64,000 bases of DNA from an uncultured Latescibacterota bacterium (GTDB lineage: Bacteria; Latescibacterota; UBA2968): positions 3,852,522 through 3,916,521 of the forward strand of contig OX638329.1 in assembly GCA_951812755.1 (NCBI GenBank), read 5' to 3'. Below the pieces are notes generated by a model. It searched no databases and was not told the origin of the DNA. It saw only the letters and a list, made by a program, of their open reading frames with translations. The position numbers and the translations under genes are program-made. Of the stretch, positions 39,343 to 48,815 are shown piece after piece. Within the stretch, counting starts at the first letter, position 1, and every line of letters starts with the position of its first letter.

Positions 39343-40359
39343 TCAACCTGTCCATTCCGCCGGATCGATATCCACCCACCTCGCATCAATTTCACCCCAC
39401 TTATTGGGCGCCGTATCAATCTCGTATTTGGCAAAAACCCGATCAATTGCTCGCTTTGTATCCTCGTCCAATGTCCATCCCAGAGCGCCCATATTGTCTT
39501 CCACTTCTTCCGGCCTTCGCGCACCCACCAGTGCCGTACTCACAGCCGAATGAGACAACACCCAATTCAGCGCCATATGCGGCAGATTTTTGCCCAGCCC
39601 CGCGGCGATCTCCTTCAACTCATTCACCGCCCGGACATTGCGCTGAAAAATACCCGGCTCAAACAGACGCAAAGTCGTATTGCTACCCCCTCTTCTGCGC
39701 CAATCATTATCTTCAAAAACCGTGTCTTCTGTAAACGCGCCAGCGAGCAAGCCATAAGCCAGAGAACCGTACGTCATCACCCCTACATTATTTGCTTCCG
39801 CATAAGGAAACGTCCATTTGACATGGCGGCGATCAAACAAATTACACCCGTATTGCAACACATCCACGCTACGCGTATCCATACACCGCGCAATTTCCGG
39901 GGGCGTAAAATTCGACACCCCCACAAACCGCGTCTTCCCGGCCTGGACGATTTCCTCCAGAGCCCCCATGGTCTCTTCAAAAGGCGTATCGCGGTCGGGC
40001 CAATGCACCAGATACACATCGACGTAATCTGTATTCAGCATCTCCAAACTCTGCTCAATCGCCCGATGGACCATCTCTTTGCTGCTATCTCTGCCCTGCT
40101 CGTACCCAATGCCGAACTTCGTCACCAGAATCACATCTTTGCGCCTGGGTCCCAATGCCCGTGCAAGCAACCGCTCAGACATCCCTCCGCCATATCCCTG
40201 CGCCGTATCAAAACAATTGATCCCCAGATCAATCGCGCGATTGACCGCAGCAACGACCTCAGCGTCATCAATAGACCCATATCCCCCACCCAATTCCCAG
40301 CATCCAAAACCGATTGCCGAAACCTTCAATCCCGTCTGTCCAAACTCGCGATATTCCAC
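39343..40359 (-). CDS. Aldo/keto reductase
   Basis: A 338-residue NADPH-dependent reductase of the AKR superfamily. The catalytic residues are visible: Asp and Tyr in NCFDTAQGYGGGMSERLL, Lys in ILVTKFGIG and His in VDVYLVHWPD. GVSNFTPPEI, and the C-terminal SHSAVSTALVGARRPEEVEDN, are also typical. The start is GTG 40359, placed by GAGGAGG; a longer frame has no such site. It may act on a keto sugar made by the neighbouring oxidoreductases. Confidence 0.92.
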   Translation of the reverse strand: MEYREFGQTGLKVSAIGFGCWELGGGYGSIDDAEVVAAVNRAIDLGINCFDTAQGYGGGMSERLLARALGPRRKDVILVTKFGIGYEQGRDSSKEMVHRAIEQSLEMLNTDYVDVYLVHWPDRDTPFEETMGALEEIVQAGKTRFVGVSNFTPPEIARCMDTRSVDVLQYGCNLFDRRHVKWTFPYAEANNVGVMTYGSLAYGLLAGAFTEDTVFEDNDWRRRGGSNTTLRLFEPGIFQRNVRAVNELKEIAAGLGKNLPHMALNWVLSHSAVSTALVGARRPEEVEDNMGALGWTLDEDTKRAIDRVFAKYEIDTAPNKWGEIDARWVDIDPAEWTG

Positions 40360-40497
40360 AATAACCTCCTCAGGAGAATCTGCGGAGCGGTGTACAACTG
40401 ACCGCCCCTCAGGCCAGTTCATCAACGAATCAACGAACCCCGCCCATCCTCCCAAAATCAGTGTGTATCGCCATTCGTCTATTCGTCTATTCGTTCA

Positions 40498-41571
40498 TTA
40501 ACGTTCAAATTTCGGTTGCCTGGGTGCAAAACCGCGATCCATGCGATAGGGACAGTCTTGCAACGGCAGATTGACCCGCTTGCCTCCTCGCTGATGCGAC
40601 TCGACACAAGCAAAAATCAATTCTTGATTGGCATGTGCCAACCGCACACCACATCGCGTCGGTTCACCCGTATCCAGCGCGTGTGCCAGGTCTTCAATCA
40701 AATGTACCGTAGAACTCGTCGGCTCCACCTCTGGAAATTCCCCTACCCCCAACACATTTCGTCCCCTGTGGTCGTGACCAACCACCTCGCGCACCTGCCA
40801 CCCCGCGCCATTTTGCAAACTCGTCACAACCCCCGCATCGCCCACAGCTTCAACCTCCAAACCGCGTCCAGAATTGAGGGCATAAGCCGTCACACCGTTT
40901 TCAAACTGAATAATCCCATGCCCCACTGGATCCGCCTTCAAAATATTCCCCTCAATCTCATCTGCACCCTGCGATAAATGTGCCTGCACCCACAATGCGG
41001 GATGGTCGCTATTGAGACGCATCAACAGATCAAAACTGTGACTCGCACCATTAAAAAGAGAACTCGTCTGATGAATGATCAGCGACCGCAACCGCCCAAT
41101 GCGCCCGCTGTCAATCACCTCCTTCATACTGTCATACCCTCTATCCCAGCGCCGATTGGTACCCAGATTGAAAAACACCCCATTGCGCTCACACGCATCG
41201 ACCATCGCACTGGCATCCGCCATAGAAGCCGCCATTGCTTTTTCAGCATAAATCGCTTTTGCCCCGTGCTCGGCAGCATATACCACAATTTCTGCGCGCT
41301 GCTCTGGCTGCGTGGCCACGCTTACAATATCTGGCTCTTCCGTATTGATAAGTTCCCGATAATCCGTGTACTGCCGCGATTTTGGAACCCCATATCGCTC
41401 GCCCGCCTGCGCCATCACATCTTCGCGCAGATCCGAACACGCGACCAAATCCGTTCGCTCACACGCCTCGTATCCCGCCGCATGGGAATACGCCCGCGTG
41501 TGATCTACCTCATTGTCGATAAATGCACCCATCCGACTGCATCCAATCAATGCTGCGCGGTATGTTTTCAT
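40498..41571 (-). CDS. Gfo/Idh/MocA-family oxidoreductase
   Basis: A 357-residue dehydrogenase with MKTYRAALIGCSRMGAFID at the N-terminus and the Lys-containing AEKAMAAS motif where EKP normally stands. The C-terminal domain has NRRWDRGYDSMKEVIDSGRIG and RLNSDHPALWVQAH. It resembles the protein encoded at 41592 (same MKTYR start, YVEKAMASS, RRG-S/K-RVNLPL end), so the two arose by duplication and now form an operon with 20 bp between them. Confidence 0.9.
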   Translation of the reverse strand: MKTYRAALIGCSRMGAFIDNEVDHTRAYSHAAGYEACERTDLVACSDLREDVMAQAGERYGVPKSRQYTDYRELINTEEPDIVSVATQPEQRAEIVVYAAEHGAKAIYAEKAMAASMADASAMVDACERNGVFFNLGTNRRWDRGYDSMKEVIDSGRIGRLRSLIIHQTSSLFNGASHSFDLLMRLNSDHPALWVQAHLSQGADEIEGNILKADPVGHGIIQFENGVTAYALNSGRGLEVEAVGDAGVVTSLQNGAGWQVREVVGHDHRGRNVLGVGEFPEVEPTSSTVHLIEDLAHALDTGEPTRCGVRLAHANQELIFACVESHQRGGKRVNLPLQDCPYRMDRGFAPRQPKFER

Positions 41572-41591
41572 GGTCTGCTCCCAATGATGGC

Positions 41592-42674
41592 TTAAACATG
41601 AAAGATGTACAAATCCCGTTCTTCCAGCGGCAGATTTACCCAGGAACTTCCCCGGCGATGGCTCTCTGCCACGGCAATACATGCCTCAGTGATATGATGA
41701 GCAACCTCCACATGTCCCAGCGTCGGACGCCCTTGCTCATAAGCGTCTATCAGATCCTCCAGACACGACACCACATGGCTTTTGGGTTCAACTGGCGCGA
41801 TCTCCGCATCATCCCATCCCTGGCGTTTGCCCACCATGTCACCGGCTTTCCTGAGCTTTATGCCATCCCCATTGTTAATTGACCGGATGCACCCCTTTGT
41901 CCCTATCACCTCAAATTCCCATCCGCCAGCGGGTACTGACCAGGATTCTATGCCATTTTCAAATCGCAATTGAAAAGTCGCCCTCGGATCAAAAGCAATG
42001 TGATTGTTCTCAATCGCAAAATCTCGCGGCAACAATTCACCGCACACCGCTTCGATTTTCGGATCGCCCAACAAAAAAGAGAGCGTATCTATAGAGTGGA
42101 TATGCCCGTGCATCAAAGATGAGGCCGCATAGTGAATAGCTGCTTTGGGTTCACCAATTTCACCCTCGGCAATTGCGCGGCGCACAGCGTGATAGCTCTC
42201 GTTAAAACGTCTCAAAACACCTGTATTAAACACCGTGCCATTGGCTTTCACCGCTTTCAAAATCTCATCTGCCCGCGTTATCGAACTCGCCATGGCCTTC
42301 TCCACATACAACATCGGCACCCCAGCATTGGCCAGGCTCACGGTTAAATCCGCATGCGAATCGCCCCTGAAATTGACATCTGGTGCTTCATTGGCGGGCT
42401 TAAACAAACCCGAAGCCGTTGTACACACCGCCACCAGATCGAGCGACTCTTGTGCCACCATCTCCAGATAATCTTCGTAAACAGCCCCCACACCCCATCG
42501 CCGGGTAAAAGCCGCCCGCTTATCTGCTTGCAAATCGGAGCCAGCGACCAGTTCGAGCTGATCTATCACCTCACAACAAGCCGCAATAGAATACGGTTTG
42601 ACAGCATGCCCTTCATCGTCAATAGTGCTACCCATTCGTCCCAATCCAATAATGCCCACGCGGTAGGTTTTCAA
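41592..42674 (-). CDS. Gfo/Idh/MocA-family oxidoreductase
   Basis: A 360-residue dehydrogenase with Rossmann motif GIIGLGRMGSTID, VCTTASGLF, and YVEKAMASSI. The C-terminal part has HIHSIDTLSFLLGDPKIEAV. Close paralogue of the downstream gene. It follows the flippase gene by 71 bp on the same strand. Substrates of such pairs are usually sugars or inositols. Confidence 0.9.
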   Translation of the reverse strand: MKTYRVGIIGLGRMGSTIDDEGHAVKPYSIAACCEVIDQLELVAGSDLQADKRAAFTRRWGVGAVYEDYLEMVAQESLDLVAVCTTASGLFKPANEAPDVNFRGDSHADLTVSLANAGVPMLYVEKAMASSITRADEILKAVKANGTVFNTGVLRRFNESYHAVRRAIAEGEIGEPKAAIHYAASSLMHGHIHSIDTLSFLLGDPKIEAVCGELLPRDFAIENNHIAFDPRATFQLRFENGIESWSVPAGGWEFEVIGTKGCIRSINNGDGIKLRKAGDMVGKRQGWDDAEIAPVEPKSHVVSCLEDLIDAYEQGRPTLGHVEVAHHITEACIAVAESHRRGSSWVNLPLEERDLYIFHV

Positions 42675-42745
42675 AACGCGCCTCCCTTTGTTTTTAACCA
42701 GACGCTTGCATTATGCCATGAACAGGCGGACAACACAATCACAAT

Positions 42746-44188
42746 CTATTGCCCTCTGAAATCACGCCAGAACCGCATCACAAACGCCCAGGCGAACAAA
42801 CGCACCGCAATAGCATAAGCAATGCTCCCGACCACCACCCCCACCAACAGAGATTCAACAGGCCCCAGATCGGTTAATGAACGAACCGCGACCAGCGCAG
42901 CCGCGACCCATAGCGTCGTCAGCAATGGCCCCACAAATGATTTCAAGTAATCAATCATTCGCAAAACAATCAAACGGTTGACCAATATTTGCGTAACCAC
43001 GAGGAATAACACGGCAGCCGCTGAAAGCACGGCGGCGATCCCATCAATACCATAGCGCACGCCCCAATAAAGCGCGGGCACAAAAACAATCAGATTTACA
43101 AGCGTCCATCGAAACGACCAGTTTGCCTTTCCCTTGGCGAGAAAAACCGATCCTACAACCGTACCCACAGCTTTAAGCATACCCGCTAAAATCAACAGCC
43201 TGAGTGGGTTAAGAGCAGATAACATCTCCTCACCTTTTACGAACAACAAAATCTCTCGCCCATAAATAAAACCACCTATTAGTGCGGGCCAGGACAAAAG
43301 GGCAATCGCAGTAATCGTGCGCGTATATCCTCGCCGCAAAGTCTGATTATTGCGCTGCACCACGGAAAAAGCCGGGAAAACCACCCGCGTCAGCACAACA
43401 CTCGCCCGATTCAATGGAACCATTGTATATTGATAGGCAAAAGCGTACAGACCCGCAGCAACAGGCCCCAGCAAAACCGGAACAAAATAGACCTTGTCCA
43501 GATTATTGTTGATATTGTTGAGCAGATTTGCGCCGGAAACATTAAACCCAAATGGCAAAAGTGCCTTTAGTTTTGCCCAACTAAACGACAGCGATGGCAT
43601 CCAGGCAGCGGCAATCCACAAACCGCCCAACAATGCGATCTCCCTCGTTATTGCATTCCAAACCGCACTTTTTATGCCCCAACCACCAAAGAGAAGACCA
43701 ATGCCGACAATTGCAGCAATCAACGCGGCAGCCATTTCACTTATTGCTATGGACTGAAAACGCAATTCCCGAGCCAGTATTGCTTTCACAATACCCGAAA
43801 CAGATGCGAGGGGAATAATCAAAGCCATAGGTTTCGCAATATCAAAAAACGCCGCGATATTCGGCGTTCTCCCCCACCAGATAATCAAAAGCCACTCACT
43901 TGCTATAAACCCGAAAAAAAGTGCAACCCCCACAAAAAGACAGGCCCAAAAAGCAGAAGAAACATGAATGCGAGAAGCATCTTGATATTTTATCAGAGCA
44001 TCATTTAGCCCCAATACACCAACCATCTGAAACATAACCAAAACGCGCTGTGCCCAGATGAAATACCCCATATCTTCCAGATTTAGAATCCGAAAGAAAA
44101 TCAGCGTCACAATTAGATGCACGCCCAACCCACCGCCTGTCCAGAACGCACCGCGCACCGCTCGTGTTGCCAAAGACTGATTGCTCAT
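42746..44188 (-). CDS. Polysaccharide flippase (MOP/Wzx-like)
   Basis: A 480-residue membrane protein with about 12-14 hydrophobic helices. It begins SLATRAVRGAFWTGGGLGVHLIVTLIFFRILNLEDMGYF, typical for the lipopolysaccharide/O-antigen flippase family, with a later GSVFLAKGKANWSFRWTL segment. It probably moves lipid-linked sugars across the inner membrane. The ATG at 44188 overlaps nothing and lies 5 bp after the DUF6785 gene, so co-transcription is likely. Confidence 0.85.
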   Translation of the reverse strand: MSNQSLATRAVRGAFWTGGGLGVHLIVTLIFFRILNLEDMGYFIWAQRVLVMFQMVGVLGLNDALIKYQDASRIHVSSAFWACLFVGVALFFGFIASEWLLIIWWGRTPNIAAFFDIAKPMALIIPLASVSGIVKAILARELRFQSIAISEMAAALIAAIVGIGLLFGGWGIKSAVWNAITREIALLGGLWIAAAWMPSLSFSWAKLKALLPFGFNVSGANLLNNINNNLDKVYFVPVLLGPVAAGLYAFAYQYTMVPLNRASVVLTRVVFPAFSVVQRNNQTLRRGYTRTITAIALLSWPALIGGFIYGREILLFVKGEEMLSALNPLRLLILAGMLKAVGTVVGSVFLAKGKANWSFRWTLVNLIVFVPALYWGVRYGIDGIAAVLSAAAVLFLVVTQILVNRLIVLRMIDYLKSFVGPLLTTLWVAAALVAVRSLTDLGPVESLLVGVVVGSIAYAIAVRLFAWAFVMRFWRDFRGQ

Positions 44189-44193
44189 ATCCC

Positions 44194-46149
44194 CTACCAC
44201 GAATGCATGTGATGCCCCCGCCCGGGAAACCAGATCTGATCCACCACGTAGGACGTGAACACGGCAAGCCCATAGCCCACCAGCATCCCGACAAAAAAGG
44301 GCCGGCTACGCCGATAAAGCGAAGCCCCGCCAATGCGAAGAATAATTGCTTTGGCACTCCACGCAATCAAAATAGACATCGTCGAATGCATCGCGTGACC
44401 GACCGGCACAATCATCCCGATCTGATGCAGAGGCCACCATGTAAAGCGATACCGCAAAAAACTCATAACACTAAAAATGAGTGCTCCAGCACCGAGAAAC
44501 AAATAGCGTTCGGGTTTGTATTCGGGCACTTCTTTTAACGCTTTGACCAGACCGTCGTACACCCGCGGCGGATAGCGCGTAAATGGAAGATCATTAAAAT
44601 TATACGCGCCGTAAGTATAACTCAAAAAAATCGTCAGAATCACCGTCCCACCAATCCCAACGATGAGTGTCACAAGCACGGTCATCAGCAAACGCCCCCT
44701 TTGCTGCTGGATCAACTCCCCCAACCTGGCAATGTGAACCAGAGGCACCATAAACATCGCCTTGCTCTGGCAACGCAAAGCAGAAAATAGCGTGATCGAA
44801 GTTCTCGCGCCTGCCGAATAATCTGCCGGATGAAAAAACAAACCTGCGAACCCGGCCTCGTTGATCGGCATACTCATATACACCACGCCAGTCTCGGCAA
44901 TCACGCGGGCAAGCCCAACATAAGCAATGAACAAACCCAGGGTTAATAGACACACAAATTTCCATTCCAATCCCATCGTGCGCAACCACAACAACATGAA
45001 CAACACACTGATCCCAAGCGAAATAACAGCCATGCGATGCGACATCAACTCACCCGAATCATCCACCTCATCATCGCCCCACAAAGCCTTGCGAAACACA
45101 TCCTTCAAATGCAACCGCGCCGTCCAAAATGTCCAGAAGACCAGAGCGATAAATGCCCCGGCACTTTGCAGGCCAGCCACCGCATCGCCGGGACCTGTTT
45201 TGGCTGATAATGTGAACCCAATCCGACGAAAAAAAGCAATCTCATTGAGATACAAAAGATGAAAGACCAGAATGGAAAACAACACATCCACATTGGCAAA
45301 ATACGCAAAGCCAATCGTAAAAAAATTCACCCCTGTATGCTGAGGCGGATAAAATCTGGCAAAATAAAACCACTGCTGCCCCAACCAGATAATGGGAATA
45401 CCGGGGTTGAAATACGACATAATATTCCACGCCTTCACAAAAAAAATCAGGCCGCATCCGATCCAGAACAACCGATTGTACAAAATGCCTTCCCGCTTTG
45501 GTGCGTCAGCCGCTGAAGCCAGATCTACCGGAGGGCCGAGCACGGGATAGGCCACGCGCTCGTGCTCAGACCACTGTTTTCGCAACATACTCGAAAGCGC
45601 GATAGACGCCAGAACAATGGCTGCAACAACGCTCAACCACCAGAACAGCGGCACAACCCACACATCCCAGGGAATGGATTGCCCCGCAGGCAGGCCCTCG
45701 TAAAGCCATCGCATGGCGTGGCCTTCATTACTCGGCACCAGCCAATCGGGCAAATGAGGATGGACAAATTCCGACCATTGATTTTCGGGCGTCGCCAGAT
45801 AATGCGGCACCGAAATCATGCCCAGGAAAAAACTCGTCAACCCATAAGCGGGAATGGCCGCGCCCAAAAGCCCCATCGCCAATACCACCAGCAACTCGGT
45901 TTGACACAGCGCATATCGCGGCTTTATCCAGCGCACCAACTGATTCAGCAACACCACCAGTATGTATGTACACAACAATACCATTGGGAAATGGCTGATA
46001 TTCATACGCGATGTGTGGGCAATATACTCGGCATGCGTATTCCAAAACGCAATCCACAGCACTACCACCAACCCAAAAAGAACAGCCCTGAGCGTGATAC
46101 CCTCGCGCGTTGCCGCATCTGTTGTATTTGAGGCTCGTACTTCGGCCAT
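44194..46149 (-). CDS. DUF6785-type multi-helix membrane protein
   Basis: A 651-residue membrane protein with many hydrophobic helices. Charged loops contain WSEHERVAYPVLGPP and GLARVIAETGVVYMSMPINEAGFAGLFF. The design fits the DUF6784/DUF6785 group, distantly like OPT transporters and abundant in Planctomycetota and related groups, often beside carbohydrate genes. A transport role is likely but unproven. It is the first gene of the leftward cluster. Confidence 0.75.
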   Translation of the reverse strand: MAEVRASNTTDAATREGITLRAVLFGLVVVLWIAFWNTHAEYIAHTSRMNISHFPMVLLCTYILVVLLNQLVRWIKPRYALCQTELLVVLAMGLLGAAIPAYGLTSFFLGMISVPHYLATPENQWSEFVHPHLPDWLVPSNEGHAMRWLYEGLPAGQSIPWDVWVVPLFWWLSVVAAIVLASIALSSMLRKQWSEHERVAYPVLGPPVDLASAADAPKREGILYNRLFWIGCGLIFFVKAWNIMSYFNPGIPIIWLGQQWFYFARFYPPQHTGVNFFTIGFAYFANVDVLFSILVFHLLYLNEIAFFRRIGFTLSAKTGPGDAVAGLQSAGAFIALVFWTFWTARLHLKDVFRKALWGDDEVDDSGELMSHRMAVISLGISVLFMLLWLRTMGLEWKFVCLLTLGLFIAYVGLARVIAETGVVYMSMPINEAGFAGLFFHPADYSAGARTSITLFSALRCQSKAMFMVPLVHIARLGELIQQQRGRLLMTVLVTLIVGIGGTVILTIFLSYTYGAYNFNDLPFTRYPPRVYDGLVKALKEVPEYKPERYLFLGAGALIFSVMSFLRYRFTWWPLHQIGMIVPVGHAMHSTMSILIAWSAKAIILRIGGASLYRRSRPFFVGMLVGYGLAVFTSYVVDQIWFPGRGHHMHSW

Positions 46150-46258
46150 AGTCCACCTTTCTCAATCGCTTGTCAGAACTCTCAAACTAATAACAGGAGA
46201 CAAAAGATGCAACCTGCAACCGCGCATCTCTCACCTCCTGTTTATAGCTTACAACAGA

Positions 46259-46714
46259 TCACGCAAATCCATCTGTCCGATTTCTGCGCCCCCACAAACG
46301 ATACTCAAAAGTAACGCAGTCCGCAGCACTGCGCCCCAACCGCCTGAACCCCACCGATTCAAAAACGGCTATTGCGCCCATCCTATCGCACGGCACAACC
46401 GCCTCTAACAACCGCACCCCCGCCTCCCGAAAATGCTCTGTCAGCGCGTTGACCAACTGCGTTGCCACGCCAAAGCGCCGATGCGTATCACGCACCCCAA
46501 ACCCCACAATCACAGCCTGCATCTCATCCTGCAACCACGCCACGAACCCAATTACCTGATCGCCCTGCACAGCCACAAGCGTCTGCTCCACATCTATGGA
46601 CGTACCCCCACCGGACAACTCCGTAATGCATTGTGGTCCAATTAGTTCCAGAATTCCGTTAAGAGATTTTCTATCAGAAATCCGCGCTGGACGCACAGTT
46701 AAATTGGGTAACAT
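46259..46714 (-). CDS. GNAT-family acetyltransferase
   Basis: A 151-residue protein with the GNAT acetyl-CoA core: VAVQGDQVIGFVAWLQ, AVIVGFGVRDTHRRFGVATQLVNALTEHFREAGVRLLE, and AIAVFESVGFRRLG. The substrate is unknown. ATG 46714 shares one base with the stop of the upstream nucleotidyltransferase gene (TGATG) and has CAGGAG in front, so the two are translationally linked. Confidence 0.88.
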   Translation of the reverse strand: MLPNLTVRPARISDRKSLNGILELIGPQCITELSGGGTSIDVEQTLVAVQGDQVIGFVAWLQDEMQAVIVGFGVRDTHRRFGVATQLVNALTEHFREAGVRLLEAVVPCDRMGAIAVFESVGFRRLGRSAADCVTFEYRLWGRRNRTDGFA

Positions 46715-47421
46715 CACTCCTGAACCGAGTCATTCTGTTCGCAGATATAATCGAAAATAACAACCGCGACATGGGTGCAAGCCGCTATCACTGCGTTCCA
46801 GTCGTGCCACTGTGCAGCGAGGTCTTTATATTCTGAAAGTTCCATGTCCTCCAAGTCGTAGGGCAAGGGATTTGAGAGTTGCACCTGTAATTGTTGTAAT
46901 GCGGACTCCCCGTTGTCCTGATGGTACAACCTGTCGAAAGGTCGCATGGCCTCTGCTACATCCTGGTCGTCCATCTGGTGTGCAAGTGCGACAAAGTCGA
47001 GATAGTCGCGGGTCGTGTTGCGTTTGAGAATCAGCACGCCTTTGATGCGGAGTATTTCCGCTCGGGTTGGGATGGTCAACATCGCGCCCCGATGTTGGAG
47101 CGTCGTCGTTTCCAATGGCTCGCCGCGGATCAGTTGACGCACACCCGTCTCAATTCCGTCAAGGCTGCCGAGTATTTGGACCGGGCGCATCACGCGGGCT
47201 GTCTGCCATCCGGACACCGATTCTAATTGGGCGAGAATCTCATCGAACCAACGGCGCAAATCGAGCAACACATGATCTGCGTCCTGGGAAAGGCGATGCT
47301 CGGCATGGATGGCTGCCGCAGTCCCTCCCACCAGCACAGCTTCAGGCAGGATCTGCTGGAGGCGACACGCAGACGACAACACGCGATCCCACTCAGGAAG
47401 TATCGCGGTGTTTTTTGACAT
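46714..47421 (-). CDS. AbiEii-like nucleotidyltransferase
   Basis: A 235-residue protein with AVLVGGTAAAIHAEHRLSQDADHVL, the GG-S-x-D pattern of minimal nucleotidyltransferases, and TRAEILRIKGVLILKRNTTRDYLDFVALA, where the Lys and Asp of AbiEii-type proteins occur. Members serve as toxins in type IV toxin-antitoxin systems. The preceding small gene overlaps its start by 29 bp and is probably its partner. Confidence 0.72.
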   Translation of the reverse strand: MSKNTAILPEWDRVLSSACRLQQILPEAVLVGGTAAAIHAEHRLSQDADHVLLDLRRWFDEILAQLESVSGWQTARVMRPVQILGSLDGIETGVRQLIRGEPLETTTLQHRGAMLTIPTRAEILRIKGVLILKRNTTRDYLDFVALAHQMDDQDVAEAMRPFDRLYHQDNGESALQQLQVQLSNPLPYDLEDMELSEYKDLAAQWHDWNAVIAACTHVAVVIFDYICEQNDSVQE

Positions 47422-47620
47422 AGTTCATCCAAAAATGATGACGCTGAGCATATGGGTCAGCGATGCAATGGGCACAAACGCGCTCGATCTTGTCGAGCAG
47501 AGCGGGGTCTTCAAGAGCCGCTCGGCGCAACTCAGCCCAATCGTCCCAGCGACCGCGACGAATCACATCGTCTATAGCGGCGAGAGTAAAACGTTGATGG
47601 TTTAAATGACGGTGCTGCAC
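47393..47620 (-). CDS. Small partner of the nucleotidyltransferase
   Basis: A 75-residue protein (RFTLAAIDDVIRRGRWDDWAELRRAALEDPALLDKIERVC) found in this pattern upstream of AbiEii-like genes in many bacteria. It may be the antitoxin. The overlap with the next gene (29 bp) supports a common function. Confidence 0.6.
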   Translation of the reverse strand: MQHRHLNHQRFTLAAIDDVIRRGRWDDWAELRRAALEDPALLDKIERVCAHCIADPYAQRHHFWMNYVKKHRDTS

Positions 47621-47640
47621 GGCTCACTCCTCTTGCAGGC

Positions 47641-48018
47641 TTACCTCTCCAACAACTCAATTTCATACCCATCGGGATCATCGACAAATGCCATTTTGCG
47701 ACCCGTGGGAAATGTCTCTCGCCAATCGCCGGGCCAAATCTCGAGTCCGTTTTTTTCCAGCTCATCGCAAAAGGCAATCAAATCGGGCACACCGATCGCA
47801 AAGTGCATCAAATCTTCGGGCACATTCAACTCGTAATCATCGGAATACGTCAATTCCAGGGTATGCTCATTGCCCGGCAATTCCAGATGACAGATCTGAT
47901 TACCCGCAGGTGACTTTTCCGAGCGGCTCTTTAGCACAAAACCAAAGTGATCGCAATAATACTGGATCGACTTGTCCAAATCGCTCACGCGAATGCGCGT
48001 ATGAAGAAATACAGCCAT
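47641..48018 (-). CDS. VOC/glyoxalase-family protein
   Basis: A 125-residue lactoylglutathione-lyase-like protein: HTRIRVSDLDKSIQYYCDHFGFVLKSR, NEHTLELTYSDD, LMHFAIGVPDL, and FVDDPDGYEIELLER. The metal ligands His and Glu of each half are present. It may detoxify methylglyoxal, but family members have varied tasks. It stands alone with a GGAG site. Confidence 0.88.
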   Translation of the reverse strand: MAVFLHTRIRVSDLDKSIQYYCDHFGFVLKSRSEKSPAGNQICHLELPGNEHTLELTYSDDYELNVPEDLMHFAIGVPDLIAFCDELEKNGLEIWPGDWRETFPTGRKMAFVDDPDGYEIELLER

Positions 48019-48205
48019 GGAAAACTCCTTTCAGAAATGAAAAAGTGCGATTTACAACTTCAATGACCACCAAAGATACACATGAATGAGACAAAGACAA
48101 GAGGGAATTAGGAATTAAGAATTAAAAGCAGGGAGGCTGAAATTGGAGCAAAAAAAAACAGGTCGCGCAAAGCGGAACCTGATTGACAAAACAAACAGAG
48201 GAAAG

Positions 48206-48586
48206 TTAGACTATGGGGTACGGCGATGGTGACGGGGGTTTGACCTTTTGTCCTGATTCTATACCCAGAGCGCGTTGCACCCGCCGTATGGCGAGGCGGT
48301 AGTGACTTTGCACCGCACTTTTTGAAATCTCTAAAAGTAGCGCGATTTCTGTAAAAGTCTTGCCCTGCGAGCGCAGCAACAAAACCTCGTACTTGCGTCC
48401 GGTCAGCACCGTTTCGATAACGTCTTTAACCTGAGCCAAACGCACGGGGTCCGCCTCGCCGGGCATTAAGTGGCTGATATGACAGGGCGCGCCGTTTTCC
48501 TGCAAATTGTCGGAAAGACGAGCGAGATCTTCCGGCGCAAAACAAACTTCGCGCACCGTGTTATAATGTATTCTTTCGCGCTTCAT
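48206..48586 (-). CDS. Sigma/LuxR-type helix-turn-helix regulator
   Basis: About 126 residues if begun at ATG 48586. The C-terminal part (VLTGRKYEVLLLRSQGKTFTEIALLLEISKSAVQSHYRLAIRRVQRALG) is a sigma region 4/LuxR-like helix-turn-helix. No sigma region 2 is visible, so it is not a full sigma factor. The start is uncertain; a TTG at 48667 would add 27 residues, and neither has a clear ribosome site. It is divergent from the CNNM gene. Confidence 0.6.
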   Translation of the reverse strand: MKRERIHYNTVREVCFAPEDLARLSDNLQENGAPCHISHLMPGEADPVRLAQVKDVIETVLTGRKYEVLLLRSQGKTFTEIALLLEISKSAVQSHYRLAIRRVQRALGIESGQKVKPPSPSPYPIV

Positions 48587-48815
48587 AGCATTTTGTAAAA
48601 TGGTACTTTCTGTAAAATTTCGAAAATTTGGACGCCGTAATTTAGCGGATTCAAACACACTTGGCAAGGGAAAATACCTTACTGCGAACCAGAAGTCAAA
48701 CCTCTACCGAAGTTGTACCCCACATCGCAAACATCTTGACGAAAAATAATTTATGCTTAAATAAAAAGATGAAACCCTCCCAGTCTTGCCAAACTGCGCA
48801 AGGAGACAAAAACCC

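Noticed and set aside
39061-40401. 446-codon plus-strand frame
   Set aside because: Antisense to well-supported oxidoreductase and aldo/keto reductase genes; composition is that of a shadow frame, rich in Pro, Arg and His.
48206-48667. Full ECF sigma factor
   Set aside because: Only the region 4-like helix-turn-helix is present; no region 2 sequence precedes it.
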